Source of the DNA: Patulibacter brassicae
GTDB taxonomy: Bacteria > Actinomycetota > Thermoleophilia > Solirubrobacterales > Solirubrobacteraceae
Assembly (NCBI RefSeq): GCF_033949425.1
Contig: NZ_JAXAVX010000003.1
Span: 1 to 64,000 of the forward strand
DNA length: 64,000 nucleotides
Reading direction: 5' to 3'
The notes beneath the pieces were generated by a model. It was not told the DNA's origin and did no database searches. It saw nothing but the letters and a program-made list of their open reading frames with translations. Positions within the stretch are counted from its first letter, which is position 1. Each line of letters opens with the position of its first letter. Positions 1-7,768 of the stretch are shown piece after piece. A program made the position numbers and the translations under genes.

Positions 1-95
1 CCCGCTCCCGCCGCCCCCCCGCCCCCCCCCACGCCCACCGACCTCGAGCGCGAACGCGCCGATCCCCAGCACCGACCCCGGAGAGACCGAGCATC

Positions 96-419
96 ATGAC
101 CGTGCCCAACCTGCCCCAGGCCATCGCGGCGTTCATCACGAGCACGAACGCCCACGACGCCGACGCGATCCTCGCGACGTTCGCCCCCGGGGCGACCGTC
201 GCCGACGACGGCAAGACCCATGGCACCGAGGCCGAGATCCGCGCCTGGATCGCGAGCCACCTGATCGAGCCGCGGGTCGTCATCACGCCGAAGACCTACG
301 CGGACGGTCGCCTCGTGGCGTCCGGCGACGGCGACTTCCCGGGCGGCCCGCTCGACTTCGCGTTCGACTTCGAGACGCACGGCGACGCCATCACGAGCGT
401 CTCGATCGCGCCCGCGTGA
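96..419 (+). CDS. SnoaL-like / NTF2-fold small protein
   Basis: This 107-residue protein has the length and pattern of the nuclear-transport-factor-2/SnoaL family: an N-terminal helix with TSTNAHDADAILATFAP, a turn with DDGKTHGTEAEIRAWI, then alternating beta strands to the C-terminus. Such proteins form cone-shaped alpha+beta barrels that bind or isomerise small hydrophobic molecules, or act as non-enzymatic ligand binders; the substrate cannot be read from the sequence. The ATG follows a GGAGAG-type Shine-Dalgarno at about 80-85. A strong hairpin begins two bases after the stop. Nothing in the neighbourhood indicates a pathway. Family call is good, function unknown. Confidence 0.75.
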   Translation: MTVPNLPQAIAAFITSTNAHDADAILATFAPGATVADDGKTHGTEAEIRAWIASHLIEPRVVITPKTYADGRLVASGDGDFPGGPLDFAFDFETHGDAITSVSIAPA

Positions 420-420
420 C

Positions 421-463
421 CGTCGCCCGGCCGGGGTGGAGCGCCTGCTCCGGCCGGGCGACG
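421..463. terminator. 14-bp stem bidirectional terminator
   Basis: The arms 421-434 and 450-463 are exact reverse complements (14 bp, G+C-rich) around a 15-nt loop that can itself re-pair (GGAGC with GCTCC). It sits between the convergent SnoaL-like and DoxX-like genes and has no U tract, as is common for actinobacterial terminators. Confidence 0.7.
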
Positions 464-481
464 TCCCCGCTCGTCGCGGCG

Positions 482-868
482 TCAGCGGCGCGCGTCGCCC
501 CGACCAGCCGCGAAGGCCCAGGCGAGGAAGGCGAGCTGGAACGGCAGCCGCAGCAGCAGCGAGCGGCGACCGCCCGGGATCTGCGGGTAGCGCTCGGGGT
601 GCAGCGCCATGTGGAGGTTCGCCGGGAAGACCCCGACGAGCGTCGCGGCCGAGAACCACGCGCCGAAGCGCCGGGTGCGCGGGTGCATCGTCGCCGCGCC
701 GCCGACGATCTCGGCGACGCCGCTGGCGTAGACGAGCTCGCGGTGGGCCGGCAGGTAGTCGGGCATGATCGCCTCGTACGTCTTCGGCGTCACGAAGTGC
801 AGGACCCCGGCGACGACGAAGAACGGTCCGAACGCGCGACGGACCCGGGAGCGCTTGGTGGAGGGCAT
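482..868 (-). CDS. DoxX-like integral membrane protein
   Basis: A 128-residue membrane protein with about four hydrophobic segments. Conserved-looking elements include FVVAGVLHFVTPKTYEAIMP near the N-terminus, SGVAEIVGGAA in the second segment, and NLHMALHPERYPQIP before the last segments; these are typical of DoxX-like small membrane proteins (the MPDYLP/HRELVYASG subgroup). I chose the ATG at 866-868 over upstream in-frame codons because a TAGGGT -10-like hexamer lies at 876-881, only 7 nt before it, which implies a leaderless transcript; the upstream extension is arginine-rich and unlike the family. Role in the membrane is unknown. Confidence 0.75.
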   Translation of the reverse strand: MPSTKRSRVRRAFGPFFVVAGVLHFVTPKTYEAIMPDYLPAHRELVYASGVAEIVGGAATMHPRTRRFGAWFSAATLVGVFPANLHMALHPERYPQIPGGRRSLLLRLPFQLAFLAWAFAAGRGDARR

Positions 869-974
869 CGGCGCGACCCTACCCGGGCGACGGCGGCACC
901 ACGTGGGGATCGCCCGGCACCGGAGCGGTGCCGCGTCCACCCCGGACGCGCCCGCGGCGTCGGCGGCCCCCGGG

Positions 975-2888
975 TCAGTCCAGCGGGGCGCTCGGGATCA
1001 CCGGCGACGGCGCCGCGCAGCGACCGCCGGTCAGCCGGTAGACCGAGACGAGCGGTCCGGGCCGGTCGTAGGCCAGCTCGTACGTCGTCGCCTGGCGGTC
1101 GATCTGGTACTTCACCGGGGCCTCGAGCGGACCGAAGGGCCCGCGCGTGCCGCCCGGTCCCGTCGCGTCGCGGGCGAACGGGCTGATCTGGTGCACGAGC
1201 GTGCCGCGTCGCGCGAGCTCGCGGTAGAAGCGCACCGCCTGCCGAGCGAGGTACGGCGTGCGCGCCGCGCGACCCGCCTGGTAGCTCGACGTCACGACCC
1301 AGCAGTAGCCGTACTGCTGGAACCGGTCCACGAGCTCGGGGTAGAGGATCCCGACCCAGCCCGAGAAGCCGGCCTTCGTCCGCGTCTGTCGCGGGTAGCG
1401 GTCGCGGTCGCGGCGCTGAACGGCCGGGATCGAGTGGTAGATCGACCAGCGCGTGAGGCTGAACCACGCCTGGCGGCCGTCGAACGTCGGCTGCCACGCC
1501 GCCGGCGACATCGACTCGAGCACCACGCCGTCGCCGGCGGGCACGTGCTCCAGCAGCCAGTCGCGCAGCACCGTGCGGGTGTCGTCGCGCCCGACGACCG
1601 CGACGGTGTGGGCGGCGTGCACGAGCGACTGCGCGCCGAGGGCCACGGTGAGCAGGGCGGCGACGCCGAGGGCGACGGCCGGCCGGCGCTCGAGCGGCGG
1701 CCCGGACCGCGCGGGGTCGCCCGCGCCGGTCGCCGCGGTCGGGGCGTCGCCGGGGTCCACCGCCACGGCATCGCGGGAGGCCGTCCCCGGAGCGTCGCCG
1801 GCCGCGGCCCGGCCCCCGCGGACGAGGCGCGCGACCTCGGCCACGGCGAAGCCGGCGGCCAGGCACATCACCGGCACGATCGGGAGCATCCAGCGGGCGA
1901 AGAACCGGTCCTGCCCGCCCATGATGAGCAGGTAGAGCGCGACGAGCGGCAGGAGGAGCGCCGCGACGGGGCGACGCCACCAGAGCAGGAGCAGCGAGCC
2001 GACGAGGGCCGCGATCGTCGGCAGCCAGCCGACGCCCCAGGTCGCCGCCCAGGCGTAGAACGCGAAGCCGCTCGTGCGCGGCTCGCCGACGTAGGGGCCG
2101 CTCGTCGCCCACTTCTGCTGGTACTCGATCGCCCGCCACATCTCGTGCGGATCGATCAGCACGTACGGGTTGGAGACGACGAACGCGACGAGCGCCACGA
2201 CCCCCATGACGACGGTCCGCCGCAGCACCGGCCCACGACCGTCGGCGCGCAGGCGCAGGGCGGCGGCCGCCAGCCCGACGAGGACGACGATGCCCGCGTT
2301 GTACTTGAAGCCCGCGGCCAGGCCGACCGCGACGCCGACCGCGAGGTAGCCCCGCCGGTCGCCGTCGCGCAGGATCCAGGCGGCGCCGAGGATCCCGACC
2401 GCGAGGAAGAGCACCGTCGGCCCGTCGCTCAGCGCCAGGCGCGAGTAGGCGACCGGCAGGAACGCGACCGCCAGGAGCGCCGCGGCCACGATGGCCGCCA
2501 GGCGCCCCAGGAGGATCCGGCCGGCCCACCAGAGGACCGGGATCGCCGCCGTGCTCATGAGCGCCGCGACGAGCCGCCCGAGGAGGTAGGCCTGCGTGGG
2601 GTGCTGGTCCAGGCCCTCCGTCGGGCTGAGGCCCTGGACGCCGAACCAGACGTGGTCCAGCAGCGAGAGCAGGACCATCATCCCGGGCGGGTTGACGAGC
2701 TCGCGGTAGTCGAGCCGCTCCTGGAAGAACCGCGCCGCGTCGGGCACGAACCGGGCGTTCTCGTCGATGTTGTAGACGAGCGGCAGGTTCTGGTCGACGT
2801 TCCAGAGCCGCAGCAGCGCGGCGACCAGGACGATCGCCCCGATCGCCCACCACTCCCAGCGCCCCACCGGCTGTCGGCCCGCCGTCAC
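975..2888 (-). CDS. GT-C fold glycosyltransferase (ArnT/PMT-like, GT39/83 type)
   Basis: This 637-residue polytopic membrane protein begins with a transmembrane helix, followed by a first extracytoplasmic loop containing NIDENARFVPDAARFF. The acidic DE pair in that loop is the catalytic signature of GT-C enzymes, which use polyprenyl-phosphate sugars. About ten further hydrophobic segments fill residues 80-390. The C-terminal third is soluble and probably extracytoplasmic, with a DRYPRQTRTK stretch and several aromatic-rich strands. Acceptor and sugar are unknown; transfer of a mannose- or arabinose-type sugar to lipid or protein is the usual family role. GTG start at 2886-2888, preceded by TAGCCT at 2896-2901 (7-nt gap), again leaderless-like. 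It is a single-gene unit. Confidence 0.8.
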   Translation of the reverse strand: MTAGRQPVGRWEWWAIGAIVLVAALLRLWNVDQNLPLVYNIDENARFVPDAARFFQERLDYRELVNPPGMMVLLSLLDHVWFGVQGLSPTEGLDQHPTQAYLLGRLVAALMSTAAIPVLWWAGRILLGRLAAIVAAALLAVAFLPVAYSRLALSDGPTVLFLAVGILGAAWILRDGDRRGYLAVGVAVGLAAGFKYNAGIVVLVGLAAAALRLRADGRGPVLRRTVVMGVVALVAFVVSNPYVLIDPHEMWRAIEYQQKWATSGPYVGEPRTSGFAFYAWAATWGVGWLPTIAALVGSLLLLWWRRPVAALLLPLVALYLLIMGGQDRFFARWMLPIVPVMCLAAGFAVAEVARLVRGGRAAAGDAPGTASRDAVAVDPGDAPTAATGAGDPARSGPPLERRPAVALGVAALLTVALGAQSLVHAAHTVAVVGRDDTRTVLRDWLLEHVPAGDGVVLESMSPAAWQPTFDGRQAWFSLTRWSIYHSIPAVQRRDRDRYPRQTRTKAGFSGWVGILYPELVDRFQQYGYCWVVTSSYQAGRAARTPYLARQAVRFYRELARRGTLVHQISPFARDATGPGGTRGPFGPLEAPVKYQIDRQATTYELAYDRPGPLVSVYRLTGGRCAAPSPVIPSAPLD

Positions 2889-2990
2889 GCGGGACAGGCT
2901 ACGGCCGCGCCGCCCGCCGGGTCGTCACCGGCCCTCGCCGATCCGTGCCCGACGGTCGTGACGGCCGACGCACGGGCTGGGGCCCGCGCC

Positions 2991-3659
2991 CTAGCTCACC
3001 CGCATCGCGGCGGCGAGCTGCGGGCCGAGCGGATGGTCCTCGTCGGCGAGGCGCACCGTCAGCGGCCCGCCGAACGGCTGGCGGTCGGTGAGCGTCAGCG
3101 TCACGCCGGGGGTGATGCCGCGCGCGGCGAGGAAGCGGAGCATCGCCGGGTCGGCGTCGGAGACCCGGACGAACCGCACCTCGTCGCCGACCTCGACGTC
3201 GGACAGCCGGCGCGTGCGCTGCTCGGTCATCTCGAGCTGCTGCGTCGGGATCGGGTCGCCGTGCGGATCGAACTGCGGGTGCCCGAGCTTCGCCGAGATC
3301 CGCTCCGCGAGGTCGTCGCTCAGCGCGTGCTCCAGCCGCTCGGCCTCGTCGTGGACGCGATCCCACGGGACGTCGAGGACCTCGACGAGGAAGAGCTCCA
3401 GCAGCCGGTGGTTGCGCAGCGTGCGCAGCGCCACCCGCCGGCCCTCCTCGGTGAGCTGGACCCCGCGGTAGGGCTCGTGGTCCAGCAGGCCGAGGTCGTG
3501 GAGGCGGCGCAGCATCGCCGACACCGCGCCGGGGGTGATGCCGAGCCGCTCCGCGAGGGCCGTCGTCGGCACCGCGCCGCCGAGGCGGGACTCCAGCGCG
3601 AAGACCGCCTTCAGGTAGTCCTCGACGGCGGTCGTGGGGGGCGTCGCCGACGGGCTCAC
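2991..3659 (-). CDS. DtxR/IdeR-family metal-dependent repressor
   Basis: A 222-residue regulator with the DtxR layout: an N-terminal winged helix (TAVEDYLKAVFALESR, then TTALAERLGITPGAVSAML as recognition region), a dimerisation/metal-binding domain containing LRNHRLLELFLVEVL and HDEAERLEHALSD, the HPQFDPHGDPIP motif typical of the family, and a C-terminal FeoA/SH3-like domain (RFVRVSDADPAMLRFLAARG). The metal is probably Fe(II) or Mn(II). I start it at GTG 3657-3659 because TAGGCT lies at 3667-3672, 7 nt upstream; an in-frame start at 3734 would run into the divergent promoter. It is divergent from the M29 aminopeptidase, a metal enzyme it might control. Confidence 0.88.
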   Translation of the reverse strand: MSPSATPPTTAVEDYLKAVFALESRLGGAVPTTALAERLGITPGAVSAMLRRLHDLGLLDHEPYRGVQLTEEGRRVALRTLRNHRLLELFLVEVLDVPWDRVHDEAERLEHALSDDLAERISAKLGHPQFDPHGDPIPTQQLEMTEQRTRRLSDVEVGDEVRFVRVSDADPAMLRFLAARGITPGVTLTLTDRQPFGGPLTVRLADEDHPLGPQLAAAMRVS

Positions 3660-3748
3660 GACGGCAAGCCTAACCCTCCCCCGGGCCGGGAACGCCGCCG
3701 GGTCGGCCGTTGCGACGCGGTCCCCGCCGTCCACTAGCGTGACCGGCG
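3660..3748. promoter_or_regulatory. divergent dtxR / aminopeptidase promoter
   Basis: The 89-bp spacer holds both promoters. Rightward: TTGCGA at 3710-3715, a 19-bp spacer, TAGCGT at 3735-3740, then ATG 8 nt later. Leftward: TAGGCT (read on the minus strand) at 3667-3672, 7 nt before the GTG. Both transcripts look leaderless. I did not find a clear DtxR box. Confidence 0.6.
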
Positions 3749-4969
3749 ATGAGCACGACCGAGCCGACCCCCGACGCCGACCTGCTGCAGCGCCTCGCGG
3801 CGCTGGCGGTCCACGCCGGCGCGAACGTCCAGCCCGGGCAGTTCGTGTCCATCAGCGCCCAGGTCGGCGGCCACGAGCCGCTCGCGCGCGCGATCGCCGG
3901 CGCCGCCTACGCCGCCGGGGCCCGCTTCGTCGACGTCGCGTGGTTCGACCCGCTCGTGAAGCGCGAGCGCCTGCTGCACTCCGCCGACGAGGACCTCGAC
4001 GTCGTCCCGCCGTGGCTCGGGGACCGGATCGAGACGCTCGGGCGCGAGCGCGCCGCGAACATCTCGCTCACGGGCCAGGTGCGACCCGGCGTCTTCGCCG
4101 ACATCGACCCCGCGCGCGTCGGCCGCGACCAGCTGCCGGCGCTGAAGCAGACCGCGGAGGTCATCAATCGCCGCGAGCTGAACTGGACGGTCGTCCCAGC
4201 GCCGAGCGTCGGCTGGGCGCAGCAGGTCTTCCCCGGTCTCGACCCGGCCGAGGCCCTGCGCCGGCTCGAGGCGGACATCCGCGTCGTCTGCCGGCTCGAC
4301 GAGCCCGACCCGGTCGCCGCCTGGCGGGCTCGCTCCGACGAGCTGCAGGCGAACGCCGAGCGCCTGAACGCCCGGCGGCTCGACGCGATCCGGCTCGAGG
4401 GCCCGGGGACGAGCCTCACCGTCGGCCTCCTGCCGTCCTCGCGCTTCATCGCCGCGGGGATGGACACCGTCGGCGGGATCACGCACCAGGCGAACGTCCC
4501 GACCGAGGAGGTCTTCACGACCCCCGACCCGGCGCGGGTCGACGGCGTGGTCCGGGCGACGAAGCCGCTGACCCTCGGCGGCACGACCGTCGACGGGATC
4601 GAGGTCGAGTTCCGCGGCGGCGAGGTCGTGCGGCTCGACGCGACGACCGGGGCCGACGTCATGCGGCGCTGGATCGAGCGCGACCCCGGGGCCCGGCGGC
4701 TCGGCGAGCTCGCCCTCGTCGACGGCGACGGCCGCGTCGGGCAGACCGGCACGGTCTTCCACGAGACGCTCCTCGACGAGAACGCCGCGAGCCACATCGC
4801 GCTGGGATCGGCGTACCTCATGTGCCTCGACGACGAGGCCGACCACCCGCGCGCGAACCGCTCGGCGATCCACGTCGACTTCATGGTCGGCTCGCGCGAC
4901 GTCGCGGCGATCGGGATCGCCGCCGACGGCACCGAGACGCCGCTGCTCGTCCAGGGCGCCTGGCAGTAG
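3749..4969 (+). CDS. M29-family aminopeptidase (AmpS/AmpT-like)
   Basis: A 406-residue cytoplasmic metallo-aminopeptidase. Family signatures are all present: an N-terminal domain with FVSISAQVGGHEPLARAI, then the catalytic domain with QANVPTEEVFTTPDPARVDG, VFHETLLDENAASHIALGSA, and IHVDFMVGS near the end; the Glu and His residues in these motifs are the metal ligands in AmpT/AmpS. Length matches the family (about 400-415). The enzyme removes N-terminal residues from peptides using Co, Zn or Mn. It starts at ATG with a -10 element 8 nt upstream and no Shine-Dalgarno. Divergence from a DtxR repressor suggests metal-linked expression, but this is inference. Confidence 0.9.
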   Translation: MSTTEPTPDADLLQRLAALAVHAGANVQPGQFVSISAQVGGHEPLARAIAGAAYAAGARFVDVAWFDPLVKRERLLHSADEDLDVVPPWLGDRIETLGRERAANISLTGQVRPGVFADIDPARVGRDQLPALKQTAEVINRRELNWTVVPAPSVGWAQQVFPGLDPAEALRRLEADIRVVCRLDEPDPVAAWRARSDELQANAERLNARRLDAIRLEGPGTSLTVGLLPSSRFIAAGMDTVGGITHQANVPTEEVFTTPDPARVDGVVRATKPLTLGGTTVDGIEVEFRGGEVVRLDATTGADVMRRWIERDPGARRLGELALVDGDGRVGQTGTVFHETLLDENAASHIALGSAYLMCLDDEADHPRANRSAIHVDFMVGSRDVAAIGIAADGTETPLLVQGAWQ

Positions 4970-5078
4970 CGCCGGCCCGCCGGCGCCCGCCCGGGGCACC
5001 GGGGGCGTCTGCGCGGTGGACGGGACGTCCCGGACCGGCGGCGGAGCGGTGCCGGGCACCGCGCCCGGCACCCGTCGC

Positions 5079-6626
5079 TCAGTCGGCGACCGCGACCGGC
5101 TCGCGCGCCGGCGCCGGCGCCTCGTCGGCGTGGGCCCGCGGGCGCCGGACGAGCGCCACCACGAGCGCCCCGCCGAGGACGCCGACGAGCCCGGCGACGA
5201 GCAGCGTCGTCCCGAGGCCGGAGGCGACGGCGGCGTGGATCGCGTCGTCGAGCTGCGCCCGGCCGCCGCTCGGCGCCGCGTCGAGGATCCGCTGCGTGCC
5301 GCCGCTGGCGACGCCGTGCGCGAGCGCGTCGGGCCCGGCGAGCTCGTCGCCGATCCGGCTGCTGAAGACGCTGCCGAGGATCGCGATCCCGACCGCGAGG
5401 CCCAGCTGCCGGCCGGTGTTCACCGCGCCGGCGGCCATGCCGCCCTGCTGCGGGGGCACCGACGCCATCGCCGTCGAGACGAGCAGCGGGTTGATGAGGC
5501 CGACGCCGAGGCCGATGAGGGCCATGCCCGGCAGGAGGCGCGCCCAGCTCGAGCCCGCGTCCAGGCCGGCCATCACGAGGTCGCCGAGGCCGATCAGCGC
5601 GAGCCCGCCGCCGACGACCCAGCGCGGCGACAGCCGGTGCAGGTGGCGCCCGGAGGCGCCGGCGACGACGAACGCCAGCCCGCTGAGCGGCAGCGTCACG
5701 AGGCCCGCCTCGATCGGGGACAGCCCGAGCACCGTCTGCAGCCAGATCGAGGAGTAGACGAGCGACGCGAACGCCGCCGCCGACAGCGCGACCGCCGAGA
5801 GGACCATGCCGGTGAAGGCCGGGCGCCGGAGGAGGCCGAGGTCGAGCAGCGGCTGCGGCGTGCGGCGCTCGATGACGACGAACGCGCCGAGCGCGACGGC
5901 GGCGAGCGCGAGGATCCCGAGCGTCGCCGCCGACGTCCAGCCCTCGTCGTGCACGCGGACGAGCGCGTAGGTCAGGGCGCCGGCCGCCACCGTGAAGGCC
6001 CCACCGCCGGCCCAGTCGATCCGCGGGCGCTGCGGGTTGCGCGACTCGCGGACGACCCGCCGCGCCAGGAGGATCGTGGCGATCCCGAGAGGGAGGTTCA
6101 CGAAGAAGATCCAGCGCCAGGAGAGCCCGCCGGTGAGCAGCCCGCCCGCGATCGGCCCGGCGGCGGCCGCGGCGCCCGCGGTCGCGCCCCAGACGCCGAA
6201 CGCGACGCCGCGGTCGCGGCCGTCGTAGGAGGCGTGCAGCAGCGCGACGGTCGTGGCGAACATCGCCGCGGCCCCGACGCCCTGCACGGCGCGGGCGGCG
6301 ATCAGCGCGCCCTCGCTCGGCGCGACGCCGCAGGCGAGCGAGGCGACCGTGAAGACGGCGAGGCCGACGAGGTACGTCCGCCGTCGGCCGACGGTGTCGG
6401 AGATCGAGCCGACGAGCAGGAGCAGCGCGGCGAGCGCCAGCGCGTAGACGTCGACGACCCACTGGAGGCCGGAGAACGACGCCTCGAGGTCGATCGCCAT
6501 GTCCGGGAGGGCGACGTTCACGATCGTGACGTCGACGAGGAGCATGAAGGTGCCGAGGCAGACGGCCACGAGCGGCAGCCACCGGCTGCCGGGCGGCGTC
6601 GCCTCGGGGGTGTCGGGACGGGACAT
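5079..6626 (-). CDS. DHA2-type MFS drug efflux transporter
   Basis: About 515 residues with 14 predicted membrane segments, the DHA2 (EmrB/QacA) layout. Visible signatures: motif C-like LLVDVTIVNVALPDM in helix 1, ALALAALLLLVGSISDTVGRRR (motif A) between helices 2 and 3, and LGVWGATAGAAAAAGPIAGGLL-like helix 5. It would export hydrophobic drugs or metabolites by proton antiport. The start is uncertain: TTG at 6662, ATG at 6635 and ATG at 6626 are in frame; I prefer 6626 because it leaves a normal promoter gap. It is divergent from an Lrp-type regulator that probably controls it. Confidence 0.88.
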   Translation of the reverse strand: MSRPDTPEATPPGSRWLPLVAVCLGTFMLLVDVTIVNVALPDMAIDLEASFSGLQWVVDVYALALAALLLLVGSISDTVGRRRTYLVGLAVFTVASLACGVAPSEGALIAARAVQGVGAAAMFATTVALLHASYDGRDRGVAFGVWGATAGAAAAAGPIAGGLLTGGLSWRWIFFVNLPLGIATILLARRVVRESRNPQRPRIDWAGGGAFTVAAGALTYALVRVHDEGWTSAATLGILALAAVALGAFVVIERRTPQPLLDLGLLRRPAFTGMVLSAVALSAAAFASLVYSSIWLQTVLGLSPIEAGLVTLPLSGLAFVVAGASGRHLHRLSPRWVVGGGLALIGLGDLVMAGLDAGSSWARLLPGMALIGLGVGLINPLLVSTAMASVPPQQGGMAAGAVNTGRQLGLAVGIAILGSVFSSRIGDELAGPDALAHGVASGGTQRILDAAPSGGRAQLDDAIHAAVASGLGTTLLVAGLVGVLGGALVVALVRRPRAHADEAPAPAREPVAVAD

Positions 6627-6690
6627 GCCGATCATCGTCCGCAGCGCCCGCTCGATGGCCAAGCACCCCGCCTCGACGTGCGAGAAACTT

Positions 6691-6700
6691 CCATCGATGG
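6691..6700. promoter_or_regulatory. 10-bp palindrome over the Lrp-type gene start
   Basis: CCATCGATGG is a perfect palindrome that covers the start codon of the regulator, and a related CTCGATGGCC lies at 6651-6660. A position between two divergent genes and on top of the start codon would suit autoregulation, but the motif is short. Confidence 0.3.
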
Positions 6701-7722
6701 CCGATCATGCGACGGAAACCCTCACCGTCGACCGGCTGGACCGGCAGCTCGTCCACGCGCTGCTGCACGACGGACGCGCGCCGTTCCGCACGCTCGCCGC
6801 CGCCCTCGGATGCTCCGAGCAGACGATCGCCCGCCGGTACCGGCGCCTCTGCGACGCCCGAGCCCTGCGCGTCATCGTGCTGCCGAACCCCTGGACGGCG
6901 GCCGAGCGGCTCTTCCTGCGGATCTCGACGCAGCCGGGGGCCGCCCCCGCGCTCGGGCGCGCGCTGACCCGCCGCGCGGACGTCTCGTGGGTCACGGTCG
7001 CCACCGGCGCCACCGAGGTCACCTGCGCGCTGCGCGCGAGCTCGGCGGCCGACCGCGACGCGCTCCTGCTGCAGGGCCTCCCGCGCGCGAGCCAGGTCAC
7101 CGGGGTCGTGACGCTCAGCGTGCTGCAGGTCCACGACCACGGGCCCGAGACCGAGTGGCACGGACTGCCCGACCCGCTCTCCCGCGAGCAGCTGCGCCTG
7201 CTCGGTCCGGGGACGCGGCCGCACGGCCGACGGCGCAGCCAGGCGGCGCAGACCCGGTTCGAGGTCGAGGACGAGGAGCTCCTGCGGATCCTCGCCACCG
7301 ACGGACGGGCGAGCTACGCGCGGCTCGCCGCCCTGACCGGGCGCTCGGAGTCCGCCACCGGCCGGCGGCTCGAGCGACTGATCGACGAGGGCTCGGCGTA
7401 CCTCGACGTCGAGCTCGCCACCGCCCTCCTGGGTTTCCCGTTGACGGCGACGCTCTGGTGCACCGTCGAGCCCGCCCACCTGGAGGCGGTCGGGCGCGAG
7501 GTCGCCGCGTACCCCGAGACCGCGTTCGTCGCCGCCACGAGCGGCCGGACGAACCTCATCGTGTCGGGGCTGTTCCGCGACGGCGCCGACCTCTACGGCT
7601 TCGTGACGCGCCGCCTCGGCGAGCTCCCGGGGCTGCGCGAGATCGAGACGGTGCCGATGATGGCCGTGCTGAAGCAGCAGGGGGCGATCATGGACGGCGT
7701 CCGGCTGCCGCCGGCGGCCTGA
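6697..7722 (+). CDS. Lrp/AsnC-family regulator with two HTH-ligand modules
   Basis: A 341-residue protein made of two tandem Lrp/AsnC units. The first HTH spans roughly residues 10-55 (LDRQLVHALLHDGRAPFRTL, SEQTIARRYRRL) and is followed by a ligand-sensing RAM-like region; a second HTH starts near residue 188 (DEELLRILATDGRASYARL, SESATGRRLERL) followed by a second RAM domain ending in EIETVPMMAVLKQQG. This double architecture is twice the length of classical Lrp (about 150 residues) and is common in actinobacteria. The ATG at 6697 is chosen because the coding pattern begins there; upstream codons overlap the divergent MFS gene. It probably represses or activates that transporter. Confidence 0.85.
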   Translation: MADHATETLTVDRLDRQLVHALLHDGRAPFRTLAAALGCSEQTIARRYRRLCDARALRVIVLPNPWTAAERLFLRISTQPGAAPALGRALTRRADVSWVTVATGATEVTCALRASSAADRDALLLQGLPRASQVTGVVTLSVLQVHDHGPETEWHGLPDPLSREQLRLLGPGTRPHGRRRSQAAQTRFEVEDEELLRILATDGRASYARLAALTGRSESATGRRLERLIDEGSAYLDVELATALLGFPLTATLWCTVEPAHLEAVGREVAAYPETAFVAATSGRTNLIVSGLFRDGADLYGFVTRRLGELPGLREIETVPMMAVLKQQGAIMDGVRLPPAA

Positions 7723-7752
7723 CCGGCCGGAGGTCGCGGCCGCGAGGGCCGG
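7723..7752. terminator. possible bidirectional terminator
   Basis: CCGGCC at 7723-7728 pairs with GGCCGG at 7747-7752, enclosing a 12-bp palindrome (7734-7745). It lies between convergent genes. The structure is weaker than other hairpins in the window. Confidence 0.35.
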
Positions 7753-7768
7753 CGCGAGGCGGGACCCG

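Noticed and set aside
1..95. End of an upstream gene at the left edge
   Set aside because: The first 31 bases are mostly C tracts and no frame shows a recognisable C-terminus or a clear stop; too short to support a call.
765..3737. A plus-strand open frame of 990 codons opposite the glycosyltransferase and dtxR genes
   Set aside because: Very Arg/Ala/Glu-rich composition without family motifs; it mirrors real genes on the other strand and results from high GC content.
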